A stretch of 5,752 nucleotides of DNA from Methanobacteriota archaeon (GTDB lineage Archaea; Thermoplasmatota; JASEFT01; JAUWIS01). The stretch lies in assembly GCA_030605245.1 (NCBI GenBank), contig JAUWIS010000059.1:1-5752 (forward strand). The letters run 5' to 3'. The notes under the pieces were generated by a model that did not search any database, was not told the DNA's origin, and saw nothing but the letters and a program-made list of their open reading frames with translations. The position numbers and the translations under genes are program-made. The first letter of the stretch is position 1. Every line of letters begins with the position of its first letter. Of this stretch, positions 1-5,681 are shown piece by piece.

Positions 1-273
1 GCTTACAGAAAATACCTTTTCAACATTTTTAACACATTAAAAAAGATGAATATTTTTACACTTGTTGTGGGTGAGAGACACCTTAAAGAGGTGGGCGAGG
101 TTGTGAATTACATGGCGGATGGCATAATAAATCTTAGTTTCCAGCCGATTGACAACCCATTAAAATACAAGAACCTGATTCATGTTAGAAAGATGAGAGG
201 GACAAACCATGCAAAGGACATAATGTCCATGGAGATATCAAGAAACGGGATTACAGTGTTCAAAATTGAATAA
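1..273 (+). CDS. KaiC/RAD55-like RecA-superfamily ATPase, C-terminal fragment
   Basis: The reading frame is open from base 1, so this is the 3' end of a gene that begins outside the window. The ATG at 46 is an internal methionine, because the residues encoded just before it (AYRKYLFNIFNTLKK) already fit the family. The 90 visible residues match the last strands and helices of archaeal KaiC/RAD55/GvpD-type ATPases. There is an amphipathic helix (YRKYLFNIFNTLKK), a strand (TLVVGER), a helix into 'YMADGIINL', and the hallmark 'VRKMRGTNHAKDI' near residues 62-74 of the fragment. A final strand, 'NGITVFKIE', follows. The Walker A and B motifs would lie upstream and are not visible. Proteins of this family are cytosolic ATPases often tied to signalling or regulation; the specific role here is unknown. 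The gene ends with TAA and runs convergently into the DUF835 gene across 12 bp. The family is fairly sure, the subfamily is not. Confidence 0.8.
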   Translation, partial: AYRKYLFNIFNTLKKMNIFTLVVGERHLKEVGEVVNYMADGIINLSFQPIDNPLKYKNLIHVRKMRGTNHAKDIMSMEISRNGITVFKIE

Positions 274-276
274 AAC

Positions 277-284
277 AAAAAAAA
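277..284 (-). terminator. T8-run terminator of the surface-protein gene
   Basis: Eight consecutive A on the plus strand read as TTTTTTTT on the minus strand, beginning two bases after the TAA stop of the minus-strand DUF835 gene. Archaeal RNA polymerase commonly terminates at such U-runs without a hairpin. The run lies in the 12-bp gap between two convergent stop codons. The plus-strand gene has no comparable T run here. Confidence 0.55.
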
Positions 285-285
285 T

Positions 286-1965
286 TTATACCACCACAAA
301 ATCCCTTTCCAGATATGACATTTCTTTTTCACTGATTGCCATTGGTGAGATAGGGATTATCAGTATGGATTTATTTATGCTCACCGTGTCCTCCAATGCC
401 TGAAGGGATTTCAGGATTGTAAGGAAATTGTTTTGAACAATAAGGTACTCCACCCCATCAAGTAAAACTGCGCTGTTCCTGTTATTTTTGATAAACTCCT
501 TTATTGTCCATGTCATTTTCTCTATATGTGTTGGATTAATAGAATGCTCATCTTCCCTGCCTGTTGTAAGCCAGAGTAGCTCCACATTTTTCAGTTTGTG
601 TTTCTCTTTTACCTCATCAGGGTTTGTCCTGGTAACACATAAACCGGGCGCGCCCTTTTTGACAAAATCTGAGAAAACCTTGAAGCTTGTTTCAGGTGTC
701 TGTTCCCTGATCATGTAGCATGAGCCCCTGTTGTATTTGACCTTGCGGGGTTTTATTTTTGGCTTATCCTTCACACCTTTCTCAGAAGGCTTTATTTCTT
801 TTAGTTTTTTCTTGTAATAAACAAAGCCGAGCAAACCTACTGTTGCAATGATTGCAGCAACCAATCCTATTATCCATCCCTGGATACCAGCGCCTTCCTC
901 TTCTTCTCCTTCTGCGTCTAATCTGACACTCATTAGATACGGGTTTTGTTTTCCGTTTTCAGGTTTTGTTGCATTGTTACCATTGACGTCTGTTACAAAA
1001 AAATAGTAGTAGGTATCATTTGTTACATCCTTACCCGGGATTGTTGTTACCCATGTGTTTCCTCCCTTCTGTTTCATTGACAGAGATTTCCATGATGCCT
1101 CTTCCGTGCTTCTGTAGTATAATATTACACTTACAATTCCTACATTGTCTGTTATGTTTACGCTGATTTCAACTGGTTGTCCAGGAGCAATATTCACCAG
1201 TTCTGCTGTATGGATAATTGTCGGGGGTGTGCTGTCTTTTACTATGATTGTTATGGTATCAGTATCCCAGTTGCCTGCTCTGTCTGTAACATTGAGTGTA
1301 ACCAAAAATTCGTCTGCATTGTCAAATGTGTACTGGGGCTGTTTTCCTGATAATGTTTGGAGGTTTTCATCAGTGAATGTCCATACATAACTACTTATTC
1401 CACTGATTGCATCTGAGGAGCCACTGCTGTTGAATGTTACCACTGTATTCTGGTTCACAGTTTGAGGATTACCAGCATCGGCTGTTGGTTTTCCTGTGTC
1501 AGTACCAATAATCAGATCAGGTGTTTCTGGTGCGTCCTCTTTGTTACCAGCAAAATCGGCTGCTACAGAATAAAACTGATAATACCCATTATTTCCTGTA
1601 AACAGAATTGACCATGGACTTTCAGGATCAACATTGTACACTGTCCAGTTATTCCATGAGGAGTTATCAGGAGAATACCTGTGCCATAATGTAACATTTT
1701 TTACATTGCTTGTGTAATCTGTTGCATTTATGTTGATTGTAAATGATAATGTGTTCTGCCAGTATGGTAAAATCTTTTCAATATCTGATGATGGTTTTGC
1801 TGTATCCACGGTTGTATTGGCATCCGCCGATGCTGGTGGGTCCTCAGCGTTTGCGGCGTTGTCTATAGCTACAGTATAAAACTCATAGAAACCATCTGAT
1901 GCTGTGAATGTTATTGTTCCATCTGGAGGTTCATCTGTGCAGTATTTTGTATAATCACCATAATC
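286..1965 (-). CDS. Surface membrane protein, C-terminal part with PKD, TM helix and DUF835 (after in-frame TAG)
   Basis: This continues, in the same frame, the gene that starts at 4539; it covers codons 859-1417 and is separated from the first part only by a TAG. By whole-protein numbering it completes an Ig-like module (to ~911) and has a second copy of that module (912-1013). A PKD-like domain follows (~1014-1100, with 'PTADAG' and 'FTDENLQ'), then another Ig-like domain (~1101-1207). Next come an acidic stretch (GEEEEG), one transmembrane helix (1222-1242, WIIGLVAAIIATVGLLGFVYY) and a Lys-rich stop-transfer linker. The last ~146 residues (1272-1417) are a DUF835 domain, recognisable from 'GLCVTRTNP', 'WLTTGRE', 'VLLDGVEYLIVQNNF' and 'YLER'. 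The ectodomain faces outside and DUF835 faces the cytoplasm; DUF835 function is unknown. If translated independently, the first usable start would be GTG at 1809, which has no Shine-Dalgarno sequence. Independent expression is therefore poorly supported. The gene ends with TAA. Confidence 0.85.
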   Translation of the reverse strand, partial: DYGDYTKYCTDEPPDGTITFTASDGFYEFYTVAIDNAANAEDPPASADANTTVDTAKPSSDIEKILPYWQNTLSFTININATDYTSNVKNVTLWHRYSPDNSSWNNWTVYNVDPESPWSILFTGNNGYYQFYSVAADFAGNKEDAPETPDLIIGTDTGKPTADAGNPQTVNQNTVVTFNSSGSSDAISGISSYVWTFTDENLQTLSGKQPQYTFDNADEFLVTLNVTDRAGNWDTDTITIIVKDSTPPTIIHTAELVNIAPGQPVEISVNITDNVGIVSVILYYRSTEEASWKSLSMKQKGGNTWVTTIPGKDVTNDTYYYFFVTDVNGNNATKPENGKQNPYLMSVRLDAEGEEEEGAGIQGWIIGLVAAIIATVGLLGFVYYKKKLKEIKPSEKGVKDKPKIKPRKVKYNRGSCYMIREQTPETSFKVFSDFVKKGAPGLCVTRTNPDEVKEKHKLKNVELLWLTTGREDEHSINPTHIEKMTWTIKEFIKNNRNSAVLLDGVEYLIVQNNFLTILKSLQALEDTVSINKSILIIPISPMAISEKEMSYLERDFVVV

Positions 1966-2097
1966 CTACCTATACCATAATTCAATACTTTTCACCCCGC
2001 TGCCGGTACCATCATCTGATGTGTAACTGATATCAAATGGTGACACTGTTTTATACGTGGATAATGTGGCTACTTGGGAAACAGGCTTGGCTGTTTC
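1501..2097 (-). repeat. Two tandem ~100-residue Ig-like modules
   Basis: Module A covers residues 815-911 and module B covers 912-1013. Both open with T-A-K-P and share 'I/V-x-L-W-Y/H-R' and 'G-F/Y-Y-x-F-Y-T/S-V-A'. Both end in 'A-x-x-E-D-x-P' and an Asp-Thr-x-Lys-Pro junction into the next domain. They are useful as an internal reference, because module B shows which residue is missing where module A carries the TAG stop. Confidence 0.75.
1966..1968 (-). other. In-frame TAG interrupting the surface-protein gene (codon 858)
   Basis: The codon reads AGG-TAG-GAT on the minus strand. The frame is the same before and after: 'KSIELWYR', stop, 'DYGDYTKY', then 'DGFYEFYTVAIDNAAN'. This matches the next tandem module, which reads 'NVTLWHRYSPDNSSW' and then 'NGYYQFYSVAADFAGN'. 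The stop falls opposite the Tyr after 'LWHR'. Homology continues without a gap, so a substitution (from TAT, TAC, AAG, CAG or similar) or a recoded UAG fits better than an indel. Confidence 0.9.
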
Positions 2098-4539
2098 CAA
2101 GGTTGGCGTTGCATTCTTCTCAACAACATTCAAGTCCTCATTTTCTGCTTCATCCTCAGCCCTGACCACAAAATAGTATATTCGACCATTTTCCAGTCCT
2201 GTGATAGTATAACTCAGATTTGCTGTTGTATAATTTGATGTTGTAAAATCTTCCTCACCGGATATCCGGGCCATGTAAATGTTATAAACAACTGAGGTAA
2301 CGTTGTCTGATGCAGGATCCCAACTTAGGATTACAGTTCTACCAGTTTGTGCATCTATGGCGATTTTAATACCATCAAATACTGGTTCTGTTGTATCCAC
2401 TGAAAATGTATGATTTGTGTCAGGGCTCATTATGTTTTTAGCAAGGTCAATGCCGTTAGAAATACTAATATTATAGTTCCCGTCAGCAATTTTCTCAAGG
2501 GTTGTGAAGTTTCCATCCCACACTGTCAGGCTGGACCATGATCCTGAAACAGTATAGTTATCGTATAGTGGTAGTAATCCAAATGTAACATTTAGCTCGG
2601 TTGATTGATTCATTTCCTCAGTAAATATGATTGTGAAAGTAACATTAAGCCCGTTTACAGGTGGTTCCGGGTTTAGGATTACTGTTTCAACTTTTGGTGG
2701 TGTGTTATCCACATCAATGTATAGTATATTGCCTTCGTTGTATCCCTGATTTTCTCCAAAGTCATTTGCAAATATGAAAACAGCATACTCATTGCTTGGA
2801 ACAATAGGCTGGGAGTTAAATGTCAGGTTTATTACTGAATAATAATTATAGGTATCCTCCCCACCTGTTATCTCACCATGGATTGTGTCAACAGAAACGA
2901 CTCTTTGTCTGGGAGCAAACATGCCTGTGTGGTCATCATTTGGATAAAGTTTCACACCTGACACATCTATTGTCTGCAGCTTTCCGTTGCTGAATAATGC
3001 CTGCGCCCAGGTAGGTGTTGGGTTTGTGCTGTTGTAATACTGTCCGTCAATGCGATATCCCTCCCAATCATGCCAACCAGACGCTACATACTCCTTGGAT
3101 GTTGTGTTACCAATCCATCCGCCCTCTGCAGTCGCATCCCATGTTGCAGTAATATTGTAGGTATAGTCATCTATCTGTGTTAGACTTAACAGTTTCTCCT
3201 GACTCCCGATATCCCATTTAGCATCATACCTGTATCCAGGGATAATTATGTAGTCTTTTTTACCATGAAATTCACTTTTGTATTCCCCGAATTGAATACT
3301 GCACTCTCTCAAATTGTCTGGATACTGCTCTGTTACAGTAGCATTGATTGTTGTTGGGTTGTTTACGCTGATATTTCCGTTTAAATTTAACATAACATCT
3401 GTAATTCCTGGTGGTGTGTCCTCCCAGTCTAAACTTACATTCAACCATAATGTTTCATTAGCATTAACACTAAACAATGTTTTGTTAGATGCATGCTGAT
3501 TTGAGGTTACAAACAGTGTAAGGTTTGCTGGTATTACGTCCATCTCATAATAACCATCATCATATGTCCAGTTTTCTTTCTCCCAATCCCCATACCCGTA
3601 TGCCTTTACATCGGCCCATATACTGCTCCCACCTGTTTCACTAATAAACCCTTTTATTTTTGCATTTTCCTCTAACACAGGATACATTGTTATGTTGAGC
3701 CATTTTGTCTCATATTCTGCTATCTCAAAATCAGTCTCATTGGAGTAATACCCATCAGCATTTACATTCATCCATAAATGGTCAGCAATAGTGTTTACCT
3801 CATAGTAGCCTGTTTCATTTGTTTCCTTACCATCTCCCCACCAACCATGGCGATTGTCTATATTTATCCATGCGTTTGGAACAGACGCATTTGTTTTGAA
3901 TTCTTTAACAAATCCTTTCACTACCGAGTTTTCAGACCTGTACTTCAAAGACACATTCTGCCATGTTGTCTGATTATCAAACATTTCCACATACACACAG
4001 ACATATTCATAATTATCTTTCCAGCAGTCCATCCTAAGCATCCCATCTATTGTTTTCATCTCAAAATAACCAGTTGGATAGGTGTCTGTTCCATTATGGT
4101 AGCCCAATTCATCATTGTTAACAGATACCCGCACACTGCCAAGCCCTATTCCCGTTGTAGAATTTTTAACATACCCTTTAAGTGTGCATAGTTCAGGCGG
4201 TCTTCGACTGAGTATCAGATTAACCCATTTTGTCTCACCATCCATAATATAAATTTCAGTTCCATTTTGAAGGAAACCATTTGCTTCTGCCCAAATCCAG
4301 ATACTCCCTGCTGTCACGCCCAAGGAATAATAGCCTGTTTCATCAGCCTTTGTGCCGTTCCCGCCTCCATTGTTATACCATATCCCTGCATCAGGAATAC
4401 CAATGCCATCTTCATCCTTCACAAAACCTTTTACAACACAGTCATATTTCTCTGCATCCACCTCTGATGTCAGCCCAACAAACATTACACCAACCATCAT
4501 TACAATGACAGTAAACCCGCATATTTTCTTTTTAATCAT
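1966..4539 (-). CDS. Large secreted surface protein, N-terminal part (signal peptide, CarboxypepD_reg-like repeats, Ig-like/FN3)
   Basis: This is the first 857 codons of a 1417-codon gene, up to an in-frame TAG. The ATG at 4539 is chosen because it opens a classical signal peptide (MIKKK, hydrophobic core 9-23, likely cleavage after VDA at 29). It also has an AGGAG four bases upstream. An upstream ATG at 4605 would add 22 residues ahead of the signal and overlap the promoter. Mature domains: four repeats of ~80 residues at 34-111, 118-199, 205-286 and 293-371, each with VKGFV-type start, GYY/GYF centre and a W-x-N-x-x-L end (as in ETKWLN). These are carboxypeptidase-regulatory-like folds. Region 372-609 is unassigned. 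An Ig-like domain spans ~610-715, an FN3 domain ~715-810, and the start of a further Ig-like module begins at 815. About 32 N-X-S/T sequons in this part suggest heavy N-glycosylation. No catalytic motif was seen. It is probably an S-layer-associated adhesin or the sensor ectodomain of the DUF835 protein encoded downstream. Confidence 0.85.
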   Translation of the reverse strand: MIKKKICGFTVIVMMVGVMFVGLTSEVDAEKYDCVVKGFVKDEDGIGIPDAGIWYNNGGGNGTKADETGYYSLGVTAGSIWIWAEANGFLQNGTEIYIMDGETKWVNLILSRRPPELCTLKGYVKNSTTGIGLGSVRVSVNNDELGYHNGTDTYPTGYFEMKTIDGMLRMDCWKDNYEYVCVYVEMFDNQTTWQNVSLKYRSENSVVKGFVKEFKTNASVPNAWINIDNRHGWWGDGKETNETGYYEVNTIADHLWMNVNADGYYSNETDFEIAEYETKWLNITMYPVLEENAKIKGFISETGGSSIWADVKAYGYGDWEKENWTYDDGYYEMDVIPANLTLFVTSNQHASNKTLFSVNANETLWLNVSLDWEDTPPGITDVMLNLNGNISVNNPTTINATVTEQYPDNLRECSIQFGEYKSEFHGKKDYIIIPGYRYDAKWDIGSQEKLLSLTQIDDYTYNITATWDATAEGGWIGNTTSKEYVASGWHDWEGYRIDGQYYNSTNPTPTWAQALFSNGKLQTIDVSGVKLYPNDDHTGMFAPRQRVVSVDTIHGEITGGEDTYNYYSVINLTFNSQPIVPSNEYAVFIFANDFGENQGYNEGNILYIDVDNTPPKVETVILNPEPPVNGLNVTFTIIFTEEMNQSTELNVTFGLLPLYDNYTVSGSWSSLTVWDGNFTTLEKIADGNYNISISNGIDLAKNIMSPDTNHTFSVDTTEPVFDGIKIAIDAQTGRTVILSWDPASDNVTSVVYNIYMARISGEEDFTTSNYTTANLSYTITGLENGRIYYFVVRAEDEAENEDLNVVEKNATPTLETAKPVSQVATLSTYKTVSPFDISYTSDDGTGSGVKSIELWYR
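3427..4440 (-). repeat. Four tandem ~80-residue CarboxypepD_reg-like repeats
   Basis: Protein-level repeats inside the large surface protein at residues 34-111, 118-199, 205-286 and 293-371. Conserved positions are an opening V/L-K-G-F/Y-V/I strand, a central T-x-x-x-G-Y-Y/F turn, and a hydrophobic strand with an aromatic 'DGY/NGF' element. Each copy closes with E-T-x-W-x-N-x-x-L. The copies are strongly diverged, which points to old duplications. Structurally these should be beta-sandwich beads forming a stalk. Confidence 0.75.
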
Positions 4540-4549
4540 ATCTCTCCTG
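4540..4549 (-). promoter_or_regulatory. Shine-Dalgarno site of the surface-protein gene
   Basis: The minus strand reads CAGGAGAGAT directly before ATG at 4539, placing AGGAG four bases from the start codon. This decides the start in favour of 4539 over the in-frame ATG at 4605. Confidence 0.7.
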
Positions 4550-4570
4550 AAACAAAATATGTTTATACCT

Positions 4571-4586
4571 ATATATTCTTTTTTCG
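4571..4586 (-). promoter_or_regulatory. BRE/TATA promoter of the surface-protein gene
   Basis: The minus strand reads CGAAAAAAGAATATAT: a purine-rich BRE-like CGAAAAAA followed by an AATATAT box. Archaeal start sites lie about 25 bases downstream of the TATA centre, near 4549, which gives a leader of about 10 bases that just contains the Shine-Dalgarno site. A second TATA-like string (GTATAAAC, 4561-4568) would start transcription at the ATG and lose that site, so it is less likely. Confidence 0.5.
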
Positions 4587-4613
4587 CCTGACAAAGGTTT
4601 TTCAAAAAATATC

Positions 4614-4622
4614 TTTATATAA
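4614..4622 (+). promoter_or_regulatory. TATA box of the small coiled-coil gene
   Basis: TTTATATAA is close to the archaeal TATA consensus and is preceded by an A-rich BRE-like stretch (CAAAAAATATC). The predicted start site is about 25 bases downstream of the centre, around 4643-4646. That is only 5-8 bases before ATG 4651 and fits a near-leaderless mRNA without a good Shine-Dalgarno site. Confidence 0.6.
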
Positions 4623-4640
4623 TACTAAACACATAGTATT
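4621..4640. promoter_or_regulatory. Possible operator: AATACT/AGTATT inverted repeat
   Basis: Perfect 6-bp inverted repeat AATACT (4621-4626) and AGTATT (4635-4640) with an 8-bp spacer. It overlaps the end of the TATA box and runs to the predicted start site of the small plus-strand gene. This is where archaeal repressors often bind. A 6-bp AT-rich repeat can arise by chance, so this is tentative. Confidence 0.25.
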
Positions 4641-4650
4641 TTGTGGTTTG

Positions 4651-4914
4651 ATGGCTAAAAAACCTAAGTCTAAACAAGGGAAATCGGTCAAAAAGAAGCC
4701 TGAGAAGGCAAAGAAACTTCATGTTGTTCTTTCTGAGGTTAAAACAATGAGGAAAATACTTTTTGAGTTGAAAAAACTTAACAGAAATCTGGAAAACTTC
4801 AATGACAATCAAAGAACGCTTGAAATAAACAAAACATATCTTGCAAGCATTGATAAAACACTTGAGGAAATCAATTTCACAATGAGAAGCATGAGATGGT
4901 CAATGGGCAAATAA
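4651..4914 (+). CDS. Small basic coiled-coil protein, unknown function
   Basis: This 87-residue protein is not one I recognise. Residues 1-23 are a flexible, strongly basic tail rich in Lys (KKPKSKQ, KSVKKKPEKAKK). Residues 24-82 are predicted helix with hydrophobic residues at 3-4 spacing: L40, L43, L47, F50, L57, L64, I67, L71, I74, M78 and M81. That suggests a coiled coil, probably a dimer or an oligomer. There is no signal peptide, membrane segment or cysteine. ATG 4651 is preferred over TTG 4648 because a TATA box sits at 4614-4622, consistent with near-leaderless translation. It is divergent from the surface-protein gene and convergent with PCNA, 6 bp from the PCNA stop. The basic tail could bind nucleic acid or acidic lipids, but that is a guess. 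Regular codon structure, the promoter and tight gene packing support it as a real gene. Confidence 0.75.
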   Translation: MAKKPKSKQGKSVKKKPEKAKKLHVVLSEVKTMRKILFELKKLNRNLENFNDNQRTLEINKTYLASIDKTLEEINFTMRSMRWSMGK

Positions 4915-4920
4915 TTATTT

Positions 4921-5178
4921 TTATTCGCTTTCTATCCTTGGCGCAAGCAGATATACTACATGACCCTTTCCTTCCGCGATATCAAACTCCAGTCTAACAG
5001 GGTAATCAGTTCCAAGGTTTATTGACACGTTTTCAGATGTTGAGCTTGCTTTCACCATTTTTGAAAAATAATCAAGTGAAAACATGCTTTTTACCTTTTC
5101 CTTGCACTTCAAATCAGCAAGAACATTCTTTGGCAGTTTTAGACTCACGGAATCATCCATTTCTCCTTCTGATACAAG
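4921..5178 (-). CDS. pcn: PCNA sliding clamp, C-terminal part (after in-frame TAA)
   Basis: Codons 162-246 of the PCNA gene, in the same frame as the first part. The sequence resumes as LVSEGEMDDSVSLKL, the expected strand pair of the second clamp domain. It continues to 'FSLDYFSKMVKASS', 'VSINLGTDYPVRLEFDI' and the C-terminal 'VVYLLAPRIESE'. The LLAPR-type tail is typical of archaeal PCNA and helps form the pocket for PIP-box partners. An internal ATG at 5160 is preceded by AAGGAG only two bases away, so a separate 79-residue fragment could be started there. However, those bases also encode the conserved Ser-Glu-Gly-Glu. A fragment lacking the first domain and the interdomain connector should not form a clamp alone. 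It ends with TAA, 6 bp from the convergent small gene. Confidence 0.88.
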   Translation of the reverse strand, partial: LVSEGEMDDSVSLKLPKNVLADLKCKEKVKSMFSLDYFSKMVKASSTSENVSINLGTDYPVRLEFDIAEGKGHVVYLLAPRIESE

Positions 5179-5181
5179 TTA
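5179..5181 (-). other. In-frame TAA interrupting PCNA (codon 161)
   Basis: The minus strand reads GGT-TTT-TAA-CTT-GTA. Upstream 'IASPDGF' and downstream 'LVSEGEMDD' are adjacent in a normal PCNA with one residue between them, often Glu or an aromatic residue. A single change such as GAA, TAT or TAC to TAA explains it. The frame is kept, so a homopolymer indel next to the T-run is not the cause. Confidence 0.9.
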
Positions 5182-5661
5182 AAAACCATCTGGTGATGCA
5201 ATCAACGCAACATGGTCTGATACTGACTCACTTGCTTTTATGCCTTTGTCAAGTTCTGATGGTTTTGCAACAACCTTCGCAGGCAGATTCAAATTTGGAA
5301 CCTTTGGCTCTGACATGCCGGATGTGTCAATTAAAGACATCCTTCTTGTCAGGTTTTCAACATTCACTATAATCTTGTTTTTTTCCTTGTCAAACTTTAA
5401 GGACACGCTATCCTCAGCTTTTGCAAGACGCAGCACCTCACCAAGTTTTTCTATATCAACACCCATCTCCATATCAGAAGCAGAATAAGACTCAAAAGCC
5501 TCTTTATTCAAGGTTAAATCAACCATTGCGACATGCGCAGGATCCACAGCTTTTACAACAATACCTTTCTCGTTTATAACAATTTTTGCCTCATCTGTCA
5601 GTGTGGAAAGCACACCTGTAAACTCTTTTAGCACATTTGCCTTAACTGTTGCCTCAAACAT
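5179..5661 (-). CDS. pcn: DNA polymerase sliding clamp PCNA, N-terminal part (to in-frame TAA)
   Basis: PCNA forms a trimeric ring around DNA and tethers DNA polymerases, the flap endonuclease FEN1, ligase and other partners during replication and repair. The first 160 codons start with MFEATVKANVLKEF and contain 'AVDPAHVAMVDLTLN', a PCNA hallmark in the first domain. 'MGVDIEKLGEVLRLAK' and the domain-1 strand 'SVSLKFDKEKNKIIV' follow. The interdomain connecting loop lies near 115-133 (SGMSEPKVPNLNLPAKVV), and domain 2 begins with 'KASESVSDHVALIASPDGF'. Together with the second part the gene has 246 codons, the normal length for archaeal PCNA. ATG 5661 is right for the family and lies ~25 bases below a TATA-like box, so the mRNA is probably leaderless. 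The stop at codon 161 is odd for an essential gene and may be a sequence error or a real nonsense mutation. Confidence 0.92.
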   Translation of the reverse strand: MFEATVKANVLKEFTGVLSTLTDEAKIVINEKGIVVKAVDPAHVAMVDLTLNKEAFESYSASDMEMGVDIEKLGEVLRLAKAEDSVSLKFDKEKNKIIVNVENLTRRMSLIDTSGMSEPKVPNLNLPAKVVAKPSELDKGIKASESVSDHVALIASPDGF

Positions 5662-5681
5662 AAACCCTTATCATTTTTGGC

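Noticed and set aside
46..48. ATG as the start of a 75-residue gene
   Set aside because: The frame is open to base 1 and the 15 residues before the ATG fit the KaiC/RAD55 helix, so the real start is outside the window.
1807..1809. GTG 1809 as start of an independent DUF835 gene
   Set aside because: There is no Shine-Dalgarno site or promoter before it, and conserved coding sequence continues upstream to the TAG. No Met codon lies between.
3778..4191. 137-residue open frame on the plus strand
   Set aside because: It lies opposite the CarboxypepD_reg-like repeats, has low-complexity Cys/Ile/Phe-rich composition and no family resemblance. It is an antisense shadow.
4537..4605. Start of the surface protein at ATG 4605
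   Set aside because: It would place 22 extra residues before a good signal peptide, overlap the TATA box, and ignore the Shine-Dalgarno site at 4544-4548.
4615..4812. 65-residue open frame on the minus strand
   Set aside because: It is opposite the small coiled-coil gene, its Phe/Leu-rich product mirrors the Lys/Glu-rich sense protein, and it would cover the plus-strand TATA box.
5179..5181. TAA in PCNA as a recoded sense codon
   Set aside because: All four genes here use TAA as their terminal stop, so a general reassignment of TAA is not tenable.
5022..5372. 116-residue open frame on the plus strand
   Set aside because: It overlaps conserved PCNA coding sequence on the other strand and shows no recognisable domain.
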